A stretch of DNA of 64,000 nt from an archaeon HR01 (GCA_002898355.1 BEHD01000003.1:54803-118802); one strand, 5' to 3'. Shown: positions 42,114 through 51,542, counted from the stretch's first letter. Program-made: numbers and translations. The notes: generated by a model not told the origin, from the sequence alone.

Positions 42114-43087
42114 CGCGCTACAGCCCGCAGAGAGGCCAGCTTAGCCAGAAATGCTAGAAGCTGAACTTCAGGTGTCCCACCGATGGCCAGACGGTAATCT
42201 ACCTCGCCTAACGCATCCAACAACACAATCTTATCTTTATCGGGGATCTCCATATCGTTGATCTCCCTAGATATGCTGGAGACTATGTCGCTCGGATTGT
42301 AGCCTTTAATGTAGATCAGTTCGCGGAGGAGGTCTCTAGCTGTCTTAAACTCCCCTGAGTGGGAAAGTTCAAGCATCCTCCTCACCACACCCTTCTCCAC
42401 CAACCCCATAACAGTGTAGATGGTCTTCTCGTCAACGGCTTTCGATATGGTGGATGCTGCCTGAAGTATGTTTATGGCTTTTCTCATATCACCGAGGGAG
42501 AAGTCATATACTGCGTCTATGGCTTTGTCGTCTACCTTCAGCCCCTCAGACCCAGCTATCCTAGTAAGCATCTCCTTAACCCCTTCCTTGGGAAGAGGCC
42601 TAAACCGCATCACCGCACACCTAGATTGGATAGGCTCAATAATTCTGTTGCTGTAATTTGCCACCAGAATGAACCTGCACGTGTTTGAGAACTGCTCCAT
42701 GGTCCGCCTAAACGCATGCTGGGCAGCATCGGTGAGCTGATCGCTCTCATCTAGAAGAAGTATCCTGAAACCTATTCCGGAGAAGGGGACAGACCGAGCG
42801 TAGGTCTTAACCCGCTCCCTTATCACGTCTATACCCCTTTCATCGGATGCGTTGATCTCGATGAACAACCCGTCGGAGATGTAGTTGGGGCCGTAAAGGT
42901 CTCTGGCGAAGGCATGCGCTGTGGCCGTCTTCCCCGTTCCAGGCGGTCCTGCAAAAAGCATGTGGGGGACACTCTTGGTGGTGAGAATGTTTTTAAGCGA
43001 TCTAACCACCTCCTCCTGATCCACTATCTCATCTAGGCTTCTGGGCCTGTATTTCTCAACCCATGGCAACATATTCTCGTCACTCAT
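42110..43087 (-). CDS. rfcS: Replication factor C small subunit
   Basis: This 325-residue AAA+ protein has WVEKYRPRSLDEIVDQ, Walker A FAGPPGTGKTATAHAF, Walker B LLLDESDQLTDAAQ (DESD rather than the common DEAD), sensor NYSNRIIEPIQSRC with the SRC arginine finger, and a C-terminal collar. Four copies pair with RfcL to load PCNA. It lies seven bases downstream of tatD on the same strand. Confidence 0.96.
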   Translation of the reverse strand: MSDENMLPWVEKYRPRSLDEIVDQEEVVRSLKNILTTKSVPHMLFAGPPGTGKTATAHAFARDLYGPNYISDGLFIEINASDERGIDVIRERVKTYARSVPFSGIGFRILLLDESDQLTDAAQHAFRRTMEQFSNTCRFILVANYSNRIIEPIQSRCAVMRFRPLPKEGVKEMLTRIAGSEGLKVDDKAIDAVYDFSLGDMRKAINILQAASTISKAVDEKTIYTVMGLVEKGVVRRMLELSHSGEFKTARDLLRELIYIKGYNPSDIVSSISREINDMEIPDKDKIVLLDALGEVDYRLAIGGTPEVQLLAFLAKLASLRAVAR

Positions 43088-43093
43088 TCTTCC

Positions 43094-43834
43094 TCATCTA
43101 TTTATCTTAAACAGGTGGAGAGCCGATTCTGTCGTTGCTTCAACCACTTTATCCAGTGATATGTTTTTCAATCTGGCTATGAACTGTGCAGATAGGGCTA
43201 TGTTTTTCGGATGGTTGATCACGCCTTTTTCTGGGCCGAGTGATGGAGCGTCACTCTCCAGGAGTAGATTTTCTAGTTTGAGACGTTTAACCAGTTTCTG
43301 TTTCTGCTCCGACCTTATCACAGATGGCGGTATGGAGAAGAAGTATCCTTTTTCCGCCCCTCTCATGGCATGCCCTACCGAGCCGTCGAAGGCATGCATC
43401 ACCGCTTTTTCAACCCCATGTTTTATCAGCAAGTCTATGGCGTATTTTCCCGCACTTCTAGAGTGTATCACGAGGGGTAAGTCTAAATCTCTGGCCGTTT
43501 CAATCATCAACGTGAAGACCTTTATCTGTCTCTCCCTATCCCCAGCATTTCCAAGATAGTAGTCCAACCCCACCTCCCCCACAGCGACTATCTTGTCTCT
43601 GCTCACCTTTATGAGTTCAACAACCTTCTCAGGGTCCTCATTGTAGTACGGCATCAGGCCGAGGGATGCCGACACGTATTTGTTGTCGGCTACCTCTAAA
43701 ACACGCAGGTCATCCTCATATGAGGTGCCGGACGTTATCAGGTGGGTGATGCCGGTTTTTCTCGCCTCCTCCAAAACCTGGTCTAGATTGCTGGCCAGCG
43801 CATGCTCCGTCAGATGGCAGTGTACATCTATCAT
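43094..43834 (-). CDS. tatD: TatD-family metal-dependent hydrolase
   Basis: This 246-residue TIM-barrel hydrolase begins MIDVHCHLTEHAL (HxH metal site). It has VAVGEVGLDYY (Glu ligand), LPLVIHSRSAGKYAIDLL, VMHAFDGSVGHAM and LLLESDAPSLGPE (Asp ligand). TatD proteins act as 3'-5' nucleases or deacylases. It is likely co-transcribed with rfcS and rfcL, seven bases apart, which hints at a DNA repair role. Confidence 0.92.
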   Translation of the reverse strand: MIDVHCHLTEHALASNLDQVLEEARKTGITHLITSGTSYEDDLRVLEVADNKYVSASLGLMPYYNEDPEKVVELIKVSRDKIVAVGEVGLDYYLGNAGDRERQIKVFTLMIETARDLDLPLVIHSRSAGKYAIDLLIKHGVEKAVMHAFDGSVGHAMRGAEKGYFFSIPPSVIRSEQKQKLVKRLKLENLLLESDAPSLGPEKGVINHPKNIALSAQFIARLKNISLDKVVEATTESALHLFKINR

Positions 43835-43885
43835 GCCGGGAAAATATTCATAGTATTGTCTATAATAGTTTTAACGGTTTAAATT

Positions 43886-44233
43886 ATGCCAGCCAGACAC
43901 TCTGACTCGAAAGTGGAGCTTGAATGTGTCTGCGGAACACCCATAAGAACATCTAAAGATCTCGAGTACGTCACGTCTGAAGACGGCTCAAGGCTTGTCA
44001 GATGCCGTAATAGGATATGCCATCTTGATTTTGTAGCGGTGGTGGAGTCCTACGGCCGGAGTATCACCATCGGTTTTTCACCCATGTTTAGCGACTGGAA
44101 CCTCCTCCACATGGGCAAGGACCGGCTGGAAAAAATGCTTGAGAAGATAGGTCACTCTATATTGTTGGATATGTTCGGTGCTGAGGGAAAAAAGTTTTTT
44201 AGGGTCAATCCCCGTATGGTTAAAGAGGTGTAA
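43886..44233 (+). CDS. Unknown 115-residue zinc-ribbon-like protein
   Basis: The N-terminal part has two metal-ligand-like pairs, LECVCGTP (Cys 14, 16) and VRCRNRICHLDF (Cys 40, 45), spaced as in a degenerate zinc ribbon. The rest (VVESYGRSITIGFSPMF... and a helical LEKMLEKIGHSILLDMFG) has no motif I know. It lies one base before a metallo-hydrolase gene and is divergent from tatD. It may be a nucleic-acid-binding accessory protein, but this is inference. Confidence 0.6.
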   Translation: MPARHSDSKVELECVCGTPIRTSKDLEYVTSEDGSRLVRCRNRICHLDFVAVVESYGRSITIGFSPMFSDWNLLHMGKDRLEKMLEKIGHSILLDMFGAEGKKFFRVNPRMVKEV

Positions 44234-44234
44234 C

Positions 44235-44885
44235 ATGCCGTACGAGTACAAGGGTGTGAAGATATATTGGCTGGGACATGATAGCTTCAGAATCAGCGAC
44301 GGAGCCACCATATATGTGGACCCCTACAATATAGCGGGAGGGCCTCCGGCGGATATCATCTTAATTTCCCATGACCACTTCGACCACCTAAGCCTGGATG
44401 ATATCAGGAAAGTTGTAAAGGATGACACCGTTATCGTGGCGGCCCGACACTGTGGCCAGCAGCTAAAAGGTTTTAAGAATATCGAGCTGGTGGTTGCAGG
44501 GTCCAAGGTCTCCGTTAAGGGTGTGGAAATAGAGGCGGTGCCTGCGTATAATGTGAACAAGTTTAAAGAGCCGGGGGTGGTTTTCCATACAAAGGCGTAC
44601 GGCGGCGTGGGATTCATCATCAATATTGGAGGTGTCCGTATCTACCACGCCGGTGATACCGACCTGATAGATGAGATGAAAAACTTTAGGGTTGATGTAG
44701 CCCTCCTACCAGTTAGCGGGACGTATGTGATGACGGCGGAGGAGGCGGCCCAGGCTGCGAATATCATAAAACCCTCCGTCGCAATCCCCATGCACTACGG
44801 AGCTATCGTAGGAAGCGTCGCAGACGCCCAAGAGTTTAAACGCCACTGCAAATGTGAAGTAGTGATTCTTTCGAAGGAGAGATAG
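44235..44885 (+). CDS. UlaG-like metallo-beta-lactamase-fold hydrolase
   Basis: This protein of about 216 residues starts MPYEYKGVKIYWLGHDSFRI, the UPF0173/UlaG opening (WLGHxxxxI). It has ILISHDHFDHLSLDDI (HxHxDH), IYHAGDTDLIDEM (Asp ligand) and AIPMHYGA. UlaG is a lactonase, but most UPF0173 members have unknown substrates. ATG 44235 gives the family start; it follows the zinc-ribbon gene by one base. The open frame extends farther upstream only through the preceding gene. Confidence 0.87.
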   Translation: MPYEYKGVKIYWLGHDSFRISDGATIYVDPYNIAGGPPADIILISHDHFDHLSLDDIRKVVKDDTVIVAARHCGQQLKGFKNIELVVAGSKVSVKGVEIEAVPAYNVNKFKEPGVVFHTKAYGGVGFIINIGGVRIYHAGDTDLIDEMKNFRVDVALLPVSGTYVMTAEEAAQAANIIKPSVAIPMHYGAIVGSVADAQEFKRHCKCEVVILSKER

Positions 44886-44898
44886 GGGGTTTTCGGTT

Positions 44899-45300
44899 CT
44901 GCACAGCCATGACTACGTCTATTACGGCGCCCTCAACATCTACCTCAGAAGCGAGCTTCTACAGGTTTTTGATGCTTGGAGATGTCGTATATGCGGTGTC
45001 TTGAGGGTCTGGATACGTGGGCCGGGCTACCTAGGCTCTACTGAGGGGAGTCTGCCCGACCTCGAGGAGGGGAAAACCTGGGTGTTGCTGGTGTGTAAGG
45101 CCACCCAGCCGGCGAAGGTTGAGATATATCAGGCGTCCGACAACGAGGTACTACCCCACACCTGCTCCAGCGGTGCAGAGATTAGATACGGCGGAGATGA
45201 CGGAGATGGATACCACTACCTCTACAGGCTATCAGAGATAGTTAGGGGCTACATCGAGCTGGATAAGACACCCCCCGAAGTGGTCACCCTTAGAAAGTAG
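44899..45300 (+). CDS. Unknown protein with an N-terminal CxxC, possible CTG start
   Basis: The only standard start in this frame is TTG 45001 (99 residues), but coding potential continues upstream to 44866 without a stop. The extension contains HSHDYVYYGALNIYLRSELL and WRCRICGVLRVW, a metal-binding CxxC that the short form would lose. CTG 44899 has AGGGGG ten bases upstream. The extended protein is about 133 residues, with later cysteines (LLVCKA, HTCSS) and an acidic GGDDGDGYHYLY loop. Both starts are hypotheses; the stop is secure. It follows the UlaG-like gene by 13 bases. Function is unknown. Confidence 0.5.
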   Translation: MHSHDYVYYGALNIYLRSELLQVFDAWRCRICGVLRVWIRGPGYLGSTEGSLPDLEEGKTWVLLVCKATQPAKVEIYQASDNEVLPHTCSSGAEIRYGGDDGDGYHYLYRLSEIVRGYIELDKTPPEVVTLRK

Positions 45301-45721
45301 GGTTCTCCAGCCTGGAAAAGTGTTCATGCTCTATAATCCATCTACCGCCCTCTCTCTTCAATAGCGTGGTGCAGCGGGCTGACACGTTCAGCTTTCTCCC
45401 CTCAAAGGTGTAGCTGTTAATCACCACGCCCGAGTATTCTAGTATGTATGTTGCCAGTGCAGTATCCCCATAAACCCTGATCTCCACATCCCTCAACTGG
45501 TATTGGAGGTCAACTAGTTCGGTGAAGATGCTCCCCTTAAGCCGGAGGGCTAGGTCGCCCCTCTGAAGCCCATGGGGCGGGAGGTCGCTGAATCTTGTGT
45601 ACTGGCTGCTGTGGGCCTCGTTGAAAAGCTCCATCGCCCTATTCTTACCCAGCTCAAACACCCTCAGGATAGCCTGATATACGTCATTCTCCTCCTCACT
45701 CCACAAATCTTGCCTCACCAT
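45290..45721 (-). CDS. SnoaL-like / NTF2-fold protein
   Basis: This 143-residue protein looks like a SnoaL/DUF4440 domain: an N-terminal helix (ENDVYQAILRVFEL), then VYGDTALATYILEYSGVV and ARCTTLLKREGGRWIIEHEHFS, the typical final strand pair of this fold. Such proteins are small ligand-binding or isomerase-like units and rarely have identifiable active sites. It overlaps the next upstream gene (45696-45968) by 26 bases and converges with the plus-strand gene by 11 bases. Confidence 0.75.
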   Translation of the reverse strand: MVRQDLWSEEENDVYQAILRVFELGKNRAMELFNEAHSSQYTRFSDLPPHGLQRGDLALRLKGSIFTELVDLQYQLRDVEIRVYGDTALATYILEYSGVVINSYTFEGRKLNVSARCTTLLKREGGRWIIEHEHFSRLENPTF

Positions 45722-45968
45722 TCAAGACCGCGTTGTTAAGGTCTGCTATTATCTGCTCTATTTCTTCCTCTGTGTAGCCCAGAGCTCTTAATTGTTCAAG
45801 GGACTCCTGGCTTAGACGTGTGCCGACGTTGGGGCCGCCGACGCTGGGGTATACCACACCCTCGAACCTTATCTCATGCCCTTTCACCAAGGCCCTACCT
45901 TCGAAAAGCCTGACAAGCCCCTCCGACCAGGTAATCTTCACCTCTACATCGTCCAACATCGCAGTCAT
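45696..45968 (-). CDS. Unknown 90-residue protein
   Basis: The N-terminal half looks beta-rich (VEVKITWSEGLVRLFEGRALVKGHEIRFEG). The C-terminal half has a helical hairpin SQESLEQLRALGYTEEEIEQII that faintly resembles a UBA/CUE-type three-helix motif. I give no function. It overlaps the SnoaL-like gene by 26 bases on the same strand, so they are probably coupled. Confidence 0.5.
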   Translation of the reverse strand: MTAMLDDVEVKITWSEGLVRLFEGRALVKGHEIRFEGVVYPSVGGPNVGTRLSQESLEQLRALGYTEEEIEQIIADLNNAVLNGEARFVE

Positions 45969-46026
45969 CTAAACGGATAATGTATCTAAAAACTTATCAG
46001 CACTCATTCACATATGGGTAGATGGA

Positions 46027-46236
46027 TTGAGCTACCTAATTCCCCACCTAGGCAGCCTGCTGGAGACCCATAGAATGAGACGTATACTGAGGATTGTTGC
46101 AGCTATCATACATATAGGATTGGCGGCAGGCTTAACAGTTCTAATTAACGGATATCTCGACCTCCTGCCCTCCCTCACATTGGCGGTGTCAATCTCAGCC
46201 CTATCATATTTTCTGGTTGAGAAAGTCTTCCTCTAG
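46027..46236 (+). CDS. Unknown small membrane protein
   Basis: This 69-residue protein starts with TTG and has two hydrophobic segments (about 20-40 and 45-65) with a basic start (THRMRRILRIV). No conserved motif is visible. It overlaps the convergent 46204-46632 gene by 33 bases. It is weakly supported: length and hydrophobic pattern only. Confidence 0.4.
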   Translation: MSYLIPHLGSLLETHRMRRILRIVAAIIHIGLAAGLTVLINGYLDLLPSLTLAVSISALSYFLVEKVFL

Positions 46237-46632
46237 CGCTTGAACCAGTCTCTGGATGAGGTCTATCTTTGGATGGTCCTTCGGAGCCCGTTCAAGCCAG
46301 AGCTTGAGGTGGCTACTAACTTTTCCCAGAAAAACCTTCACATCCGCCAGCGACTTCAAAACCTGTGGGGGCAGGCTCTCCAAACCTATCTGGCTTACGG
46401 AGGTCTGCATAAAAGGTCCGAACTCATCCCGGGAAACCCTCACCAACAAAAGTCTCCCATCCTCCAAGATATAGCTGGAGCCTGCCACGCTGGATAACTC
46501 GATGCCCCACTCCAGGCCAGGCGGAGAAAAAGGGGAGAGGCCGGCGACCATGGCCAGAATATTCTCCTCCGACGGGTTGGACTCGGCCCTCCGGGCCGCG
46601 GCCAGAAAATCAGACACCTCGTCCATGTCCAA
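46204..46632 (-). CDS. Unknown 142-residue protein
   Basis: This is a soluble, acidic protein with helices at both ends (MDMDEVSDFLAAARRAESN and IDLIQRLVQALEEDFL) around a beta segment (YILEDGRLLLVRVSRDEFGPF). I do not recognise it. It lies divergent from the thermosome gene; the 107 bases between hold the thermosome promoter. Confidence 0.55.
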   Translation of the reverse strand: MDMDEVSDFLAAARRAESNPSEENILAMVAGLSPFSPPGLEWGIELSSVAGSSYILEDGRLLLVRVSRDEFGPFMQTSVSQIGLESLPPQVLKSLADVKVFLGKVSSHLKLWLERAPKDHPKIDLIQRLVQALEEDFLNQKI

Positions 46633-46694
46633 TACCTTCTAAATATGTGATTTTAAAGCTTAATAGGAGCTTTTTTTAAAAATGTTCTGCAAAC

Positions 46695-46707
46695 GTTTAT
46701 AAAAAAG
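46695..46707 (+). promoter_or_regulatory. Thermosome promoter (BRE/TATA)
   Basis: AACGTTTATAAAAAAG lies here with a purine-poor upstream segment, centred about 38 bases before ATG 46740. A start site near 46727 would leave a 13-base leader that contains GGTGTGATG as ribosome-binding sequence. This strong TATA suits a highly expressed chaperonin gene. Confidence 0.6.
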
Positions 46708-46739
46708 TACATAGAGTTGAAGATTTGGTGTGATGTGTA

Positions 46740-48407
46740 ATGGCCGCAACAGTTGGTAGTGGTGCTACTCAACCTGTTATAATTCTGAAGGAAGGAGCAA
46801 AACGGGTTAGGGGCAGAGAGACGCAGAACGCCAACATAATGGTGGCTAAGATAATAGCCGAAACCATGAGGTCTTCCCTTGGTCCAAGGGGGATGGACAA
46901 GATGCTGGTGGACAGCTTCGGCGACATCGTAATCACCAACGACGGCGCCACAATCCTGAAGGAAATGGACGTCGAACATCCTGTGGCCAAGATGTTGGTG
47001 GAGGTTGCCAAGGCACAGGACGAAGAGGTCGGAGACGGAACCACAACATCGGTGGTTCTGGCTGGAGAGCTTCTGGCAAAGGCTGAGGAGTTGATCGAGA
47101 AGGAGGTACATCCGACAGTGATTATAGAGGGGTATAGGAAGGCAGCTGTGAAGGCGTTGGAGATACTTGACGAGATAGGCATCAAGGTTACGCCTACCGA
47201 CAAAACCATTCTGAAGAAAGTTGCTAAAACGTCGATGATTAGTAAGCTGGTGGGTGAGGAGGCGGATTATCTGGCCGAGCTGGCGGTGGAGGCGGTCACT
47301 AGAGTGGCCGAGAAGGTTGGTGAGCGATGGGTGGTGGACTTGGACGATGTTAAGCTGGAGAAGAAGGAGGGCATGTCGTTGAGGGATACAAAGCTGGTGG
47401 AGGGGATAGTTCTGGATAAGGAGGTTGTCCATCCAGACATGCCGAAGCTGGTTAGAAACGCAAAGATCGCCCTCCTAGATGCGGCTCTAGAGATCGAGAA
47501 GACAGAGTTCGACGCTAAGCTGAACATCGAGTCACCGGAGCAGATGAGGGCTTTCATGAAGCAGGAGGAGGATATGCTGAGGCAAATGGTGGAGAAGATA
47601 GCCTCCACAGGGGCCAACGTTGTTCTCTGCCAGAAGGGAATCGACGACCTAGCCCAGTACTTCCTGGCCAAGAAGGGGATAATGGCGGCTAGGAGGATAA
47701 AGAAGAGTGATATGGATAAGCTAGCTAAGGCGACGAAGGGCCGTGTCATCTCAAGAATTGACGACTTGACATCTGCCGACTTGGGCAAAGCCGCTCTCGT
47801 GGAGGAGAGGAGGGTAGGCGAGGATAAGATGATATTTGTTGAGGGGTGTGAGAATCCGAAGTCCCTAACATTGCTGATCAGGGGTGGAACACAGCGGGTT
47901 GTTGACGAGGCTGAGCGCTCCCTTAAAGACGCCATCAACGTCGTTAAGGATGTGATAGTTGAGGGTAAGGTCATCGCCGGCGGCGGTGCAAGCGAGATTG
48001 AGGTTGCTCTAAGGCTGCGGGATTATGCCAAGACACTACCCGGCAAAGAGCAGCTGGCCGTCAACAGATTCGCCGAAGCCCTGGAGATAATCCCATCCCA
48101 GCTTGCGGAGAGTAGTGGAATGGACCCCATAGAGGCCATCGTCAACCTAACATCTAAACATAAGGAGGGGCTGACATCCTACGGGGTCAATGTCTTCAAG
48201 GGAGAGCTGGCGGATATGCTGAAGCTGGATGTGCTGGACCCGCTTCTGGTCAAGAAGCAGGCGATAAAGTCTTCGGTTGAGGCGGCGGCCATGATATTGA
48301 AGATCGACGACGTGATAGCTGCTTCAAGGCTGGAGACGGGAGGAACCTCATCCAAGAAGGGAGAAGGAAAGGAAGAAGGCGGAGTTGGCGAGTCAGGAGA
48401 AGACTGA
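46740..48407 (+). CDS. ths: Thermosome (group II chaperonin) subunit
   Basis: This 555-residue chaperonin has the equatorial/intermediate signatures [55 protein letters not shown], the apical [12 protein letters not shown] helical protrusion and VAGGGASE-like [18 protein letters not shown]. It folds proteins in an ATP-dependent ring. The C-terminal tail ([17 protein letters not shown]) is acidic and lacks a GGM repeat. It overlaps rpoK by 23 bases, an unusual but tight arrangement. Confidence 0.97.
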   Translation: MAATVGSGATQPVIILKEGAKRVRGRETQNANIMVAKIIAETMRSSLGPRGMDKMLVDSFGDIVITNDGATILKEMDVEHPVAKMLVEVAKAQDEEVGDGTTTSVVLAGELLAKAEELIEKEVHPTVIIEGYRKAAVKALEILDEIGIKVTPTDKTILKKVAKTSMISKLVGEEADYLAELAVEAVTRVAEKVGERWVVDLDDVKLEKKEGMSLRDTKLVEGIVLDKEVVHPDMPKLVRNAKIALLDAALEIEKTEFDAKLNIESPEQMRAFMKQEEDMLRQMVEKIASTGANVVLCQKGIDDLAQYFLAKKGIMAARRIKKSDMDKLAKATKGRVISRIDDLTSADLGKAALVEERRVGEDKMIFVEGCENPKSLTLLIRGGTQRVVDEAERSLKDAINVVKDVIVEGKVIAGGGASEIEVALRLRDYAKTLPGKEQLAVNRFAEALEIIPSQLAESSGMDPIEAIVNLTSKHKEGLTSYGVNVFKGELADMLKLDVLDPLLVKKQAIKSSVEAAAMILKIDDVIAASRLETGGTSSKKGEGKEEGGVGESGED

Positions 48408-48660
48408 CCTCCGCCCACCCCGTTTCCCCCTAACAAAATACGAGAGAGCAAGGATTTTGGGCGGCAGGGCTTTGCAACTCTCTCTCGGCGCATTCCCCCT
48501 AGTGGAGGTTAGGCCGGGAGATACACCGATAGATATTGCGACAAGGGAGTTGGAGATGGGTGTCCTCCCAATAATCGTGAGGAGGAGAAAACCTGACGGC
48601 ACTTACGAGGACATCCCGCTGCAGGAGCTGATGACTGGTGGTGTGGTGAAAAGTGAGTAA
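48385..48660 (+). CDS. rpoK: RNA polymerase subunit K (Rpo6/RPB6)
   Basis: This 91-residue subunit has the [21 protein letters not shown] core, followed by [21 protein letters not shown], the conserved RpoK/omega/RPB6 sequence that helps assemble the polymerase. The start is TTG 48385, inside the last codons of the thermosome gene in another frame; a start after the overlap would still keep the core. The next gene begins before its stop. Confidence 0.93.
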   Translation: MASQEKTDLRPPRFPLTKYERARILGGRALQLSLGAFPLVEVRPGDTPIDIATRELEMGVLPIIVRRRKPDGTYEDIPLQELMTGGVVKSE

Positions 48661-48859
48661 TGAGAGGAGGGGGTGGCGTGATTCCACCATACTACTAGCA
48701 GCTGTATCCCTTCTTCTCTCCGTATTCCAAAATTTTTTCGGACTCTTAACCTTCTCGTTTATGGTTTTCGCCGTATATATTCCAACCCTGCTATCGTTCC
48801 TATTCTATATAGCCACGGCCATCAGGTCCGGTAGGAACGTGGATTCTGCTGGTCAGTAA
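48653..48859 (+). CDS. Unknown small membrane protein
   Basis: This 68-residue protein begins GTG and has two hydrophobic segments (about 12-30 and 32-54), then a charged tail. It overlaps the rpoK stop by eight bases, so it is probably translated from the same message. No family is recognised. Confidence 0.5.
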   Translation: MSNERRGWRDSTILLAAVSLLLSVFQNFFGLLTFSFMVFAVYIPTLLSFLFYIATAIRSGRNVDSAGQ

Positions 48860-48935
48860 CTACAGATGTCTGGTGTATTGGATATAGTTCTCTGTTCATA
48901 GGCGGTTTATATTCAAGCTACATCAGCTCCTCCCC

Positions 48936-50045
48936 ATGTATCGGGCCGGCATCAGGGAGATGCGTAATAATGCTGGCAGATACGCCTCCTTCAACTACAC
49001 TCGTGCATGCAACATCCTGAGGGAGGTTAGCAGAACATTTCTGGAAGGCTTCGGCCCAGACGACTTTGTAGACGCGCTCTCACAGCCTTTCTTTACAGAT
49101 TTCTTGCTGGTGACCGCGGGGCTCGACGAGATTGGCGGCGCCTCAACCCTAGTCCTCTCAGCTATCCTTAAAGAATCTATCACATTCAATGACGGGCTGG
49201 CTGTTCTTGGAGGCAAGTTTCTCGCCAAGTTTAATGTTCCTAAAGAGTTGGATGTGGCTGCGGAATATCTAGGGCTATCTCCGAAGAAAGTTGAGCATCT
49301 CAAGTATTGTAGCAGGATGGCGGCAAAGATAGACAGCGTAGCCATTCAGGACGGTTTCGAGCTATACTTTCACATGATGATAATATCTGCGAGTGGGATG
49401 TGGACTATTATCCAGCAGAGCCAAAACCCCCTCACACAGACTGTCAGGAGATACCACTGGTTCTCAGGCTATCTGAGAAGCTTTGTTGAAGAACCCCATA
49501 CCGGGATTATCACGCAGGAGAAGAGGTTGATGGTTCTTGATATGACTGCGAGGGAAAGCTCAGAGTGTAGGAAGACCTCCGTCGAGCTTTTGAAGCTGGA
49601 TATCTCAAAGCTGCACAGGCTACGAGACTATGTACACCTTGACAGGCAGACCCGGTTAACAGATGGGGAGGACGATAGAGGGAGAAGGATTGAATTTCTC
49701 ATGCCTGTCGGGATTTTAAACTGGAGGCTTTTAGGGCAGCTCAGCGAAAACCCACCCAAGGACTATGAGGGGGTTTTGGCGGTTAGAGGTGTTGGAAGGG
49801 AGATTGTGAAGCTCCTTGCACTCGGCAGTATGGTGTATTTCGATGTAAGTCCCAGCTTTAAAGACCCAGCATTTCTGTTTGATGAGGTGCCTGAAAACTA
49901 TGATGATGCCTCGGTGCTTTATCGCTTCCAACAGGTGGTGGACTCAGTCAGAAACTCTAGGATGCCGACCGAGATGAAGAGACACTGCCTTAGAAGACTC
50001 TCCACATGCTTTGGGGAGTCGGAGTATGAGGGGTTGGCAGGCTAG
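48936..50045 (+). CDS. DUF763 family protein
   Basis: This 369-residue protein shows the DUF763 pattern: MYRAGIREM start, [49 protein letters not shown] and [21 protein letters not shown]. The final third holds an HhH-like segment ([19 protein letters not shown]). The family is found in archaea and some bacteria and is uncharacterised; its helix-hairpin-helix and histidines suggest a nucleic-acid enzyme. A TATA-like GGTTTATATTC is 28 bases upstream. It converges with ino1, overlapping by four bases. Confidence 0.83.
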   Translation: MYRAGIREMRNNAGRYASFNYTRACNILREVSRTFLEGFGPDDFVDALSQPFFTDFLLVTAGLDEIGGASTLVLSAILKESITFNDGLAVLGGKFLAKFNVPKELDVAAEYLGLSPKKVEHLKYCSRMAAKIDSVAIQDGFELYFHMMIISASGMWTIIQQSQNPLTQTVRRYHWFSGYLRSFVEEPHTGIITQEKRLMVLDMTARESSECRKTSVELLKLDISKLHRLRDYVHLDRQTRLTDGEDDRGRRIEFLMPVGILNWRLLGQLSENPPKDYEGVLAVRGVGREIVKLLALGSMVYFDVSPSFKDPAFLFDEVPENYDDASVLYRFQQVVDSVRNSRMPTEMKRHCLRRLSTCFGESEYEGLAG

Positions 50046-51115
50046 GCTCTTCCGGCGATAAAATCTTCCACCATCTGCCTTGCCACCTCATCCGGATACT
50101 GGACCGGCGGCGACTTCATAAAATATGCGGAGGGGCCGATTAAGACCCCACCAACACCCCTGTCCCTAGCTATCTTAATACATCTGATGGCGTCTATCAC
50201 GACCCCGGCGGAGTTGGGGCTGTCCCATACCTCTAGTTTGACCTCGACGTTGAGTGGGGCGCCGCCGAAGGATGTGCCTTCGAGCCTTATGTAGGCCCAT
50301 TTGCGGTCGGCAAGCCATGGCACGTAGTCGCTGGGGCCAATATGTATATTCTCAGGCTCTATACCGTACGGTATCTGGGACGTAACTGCGCTGGTCTTGG
50401 ATATTTTCTTGGACTGGAGCCTCTCCCTCTCAAGCATGTTGAGAAAGTCAGTGTTACCCCCGAAGTTGAGCTGATAAGTCCGTTCAATCTTCACACCTCT
50501 GTCAACAAAGAGCTTAGTCAGAACCCTGTGAAGTATTGTGGCGCCGACCTGCGACTTTACATCGTCCCCTATCAGGGGTATGTTGCGTTTGGAGAAGATC
50601 TCCTGCCATCTGGGCTCCCTCGCGATAAAGACAGGTATCCCGTTAACAAATCCTACACCGGCCGCTAAGGCCTGCTCCACATACCATTTGGTGGCCGACT
50701 CGCTGCCAACGGGTAGAAAGTTAACCACAACATCTGCTCCGGAGGTCTTCAGGACATCGGCGACATCCACCGTAGGTGATGGATGTTTTTCAATCACGTT
50801 GGTCAAGTATTTACCGAGGCTGTCATGTGTCATCCCCCTCAATACTTCAACCCCCAGATGGGGTACATCCGCAAACCTTAGAGTGTTGTTGGGTTTTTGG
50901 AAGATCGCCTGCGAAAGGTCTAGCCCAACCTTATTCTTGTCTATGTCGAATGCTGCGACAAACTCTATGTCCCCTACATGGTATTGGCCAAGACGTGGAT
51001 GCATCAGCCCAGGTATGAATTGGCTGTCATCTACGTTTTGGTAGTAGTATACACCCTGTACGAGTGAGGAGGCACAGTTGCCCACACCTATTATCGCCAC
51101 CCTTATCTTGGGCAT
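50042..51115 (-). CDS. ino1: Inositol-1-phosphate (inositol-3-phosphate) synthase
   Basis: This enzyme of about 357 residues converts glucose 6-phosphate to inositol phosphate for archaeal phospholipids. It has [20 protein letters not shown] (NAD binding), [52 protein letters not shown] and [14 protein letters not shown] take ATG 51115 because a TATA box (51151-51160) lies about 40 bases upstream and the protein then begins with the NAD-binding strand. An earlier ATG at 51184 would extend into padR. Confidence 0.95.
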   Translation of the reverse strand: MPKIRVAIIGVGNCASSLVQGVYYYQNVDDSQFIPGLMHPRLGQYHVGDIEFVAAFDIDKNKVGLDLSQAIFQKPNNTLRFADVPHLGVEVLRGMTHDSLGKYLTNVIEKHPSPTVDVADVLKTSGADVVVNFLPVGSESATKWYVEQALAAGVGFVNGIPVFIAREPRWQEIFSKRNIPLIGDDVKSQVGATILHRVLTKLFVDRGVKIERTYQLNFGGNTDFLNMLERERLQSKKISKTSAVTSQIPYGIEPENIHIGPSDYVPWLADRKWAYIRLEGTSFGGAPLNVEVKLEVWDSPNSAGVVIDAIRCIKIARDRGVGGVLIGPSAYFMKSPPVQYPDEVARQMVEDFIAGRA

Positions 51116-51150
51116 GTCTATGGGATCATCCGGTGTCTCAAATACTTTTA

Positions 51151-51160
51151 CATATATAAA
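51151..51160 (-). promoter_or_regulatory. TATA-box promoter of ino1
   Basis: The minus strand reads TTTATATATG, about 40 bases before ATG 51115. It lies right after the padR stop, so ino1 can be expressed independently of the regulator while read-through remains possible. Confidence 0.55.
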
Positions 51161-51164
51161 ATAT

Positions 51165-51482
51165 TCAGCCCAGCTCAGAAACAACCGAAATAAGGAAGGT
51201 ACGGGCCTTCTCCAGCACCTCCCTCCCCTTCTCGGTTATACCATAGTATTTCCGGGACGGCCCCCTACTACCCTTCTCCTTGCGAATAACGTAGATATAG
51301 CCCTCCCTCTCCAACCGATACAACACGATATACGCTGTTACCTGGCCTGGCTTGAAGCCGAATCTCCCCTCGATTTTCCTCCTTATCTCATATCCGTACA
51401 AAGGCTCCTTCTTGAGGAGGGATAGGATGTATAGCCAGAGGTTCTCATGGGTGATTTTCCTCACCAGCCTCTCGTAAGCCAT
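51165..51482 (-). CDS. PadR-family winged-helix regulator
   Basis: This 105-residue regulator begins with a winged helix: [45 protein letters not shown] and [17 protein letters not shown] (the PadR wing and C-terminal helix). It is a short, one-domain PadR protein, common in archaea. It lies upstream of ino1 on the same strand and divergent from the HAD phosphatase, so either could be a target. Confidence 0.87.
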   Translation of the reverse strand: MAYERLVRKITHENLWLYILSLLKKEPLYGYEIRRKIEGRFGFKPGQVTAYIVLYRLEREGYIYVIRKEKGSRGPSRKYYGITEKGREVLEKARTFLISVVSELG

Positions 51483-51542
51483 CCAGACCGTTTTATAGGT
51501 GGAGGCGAAGTTATTTAACCCGACCTTTAGAGGTGTCTGGGG

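Noticed and set aside
44909..45004. ATG-started short frame at 44909 as the true start of the 44899-45300 gene
   Set aside because: It is out of frame with the downstream protein and stops after about 31 residues.
46653..47432. Long minus-strand open frame opposite the thermosome gene
   Set aside because: It mirrors a strongly conserved chaperonin frame, is rich in His/Leu/Gln as typical of antisense frames, and has no motif.
47267..47974. Second long minus-strand frame opposite the thermosome gene
   Set aside because: Serine-rich antisense translation with no domain; the plus-strand protein is certain.
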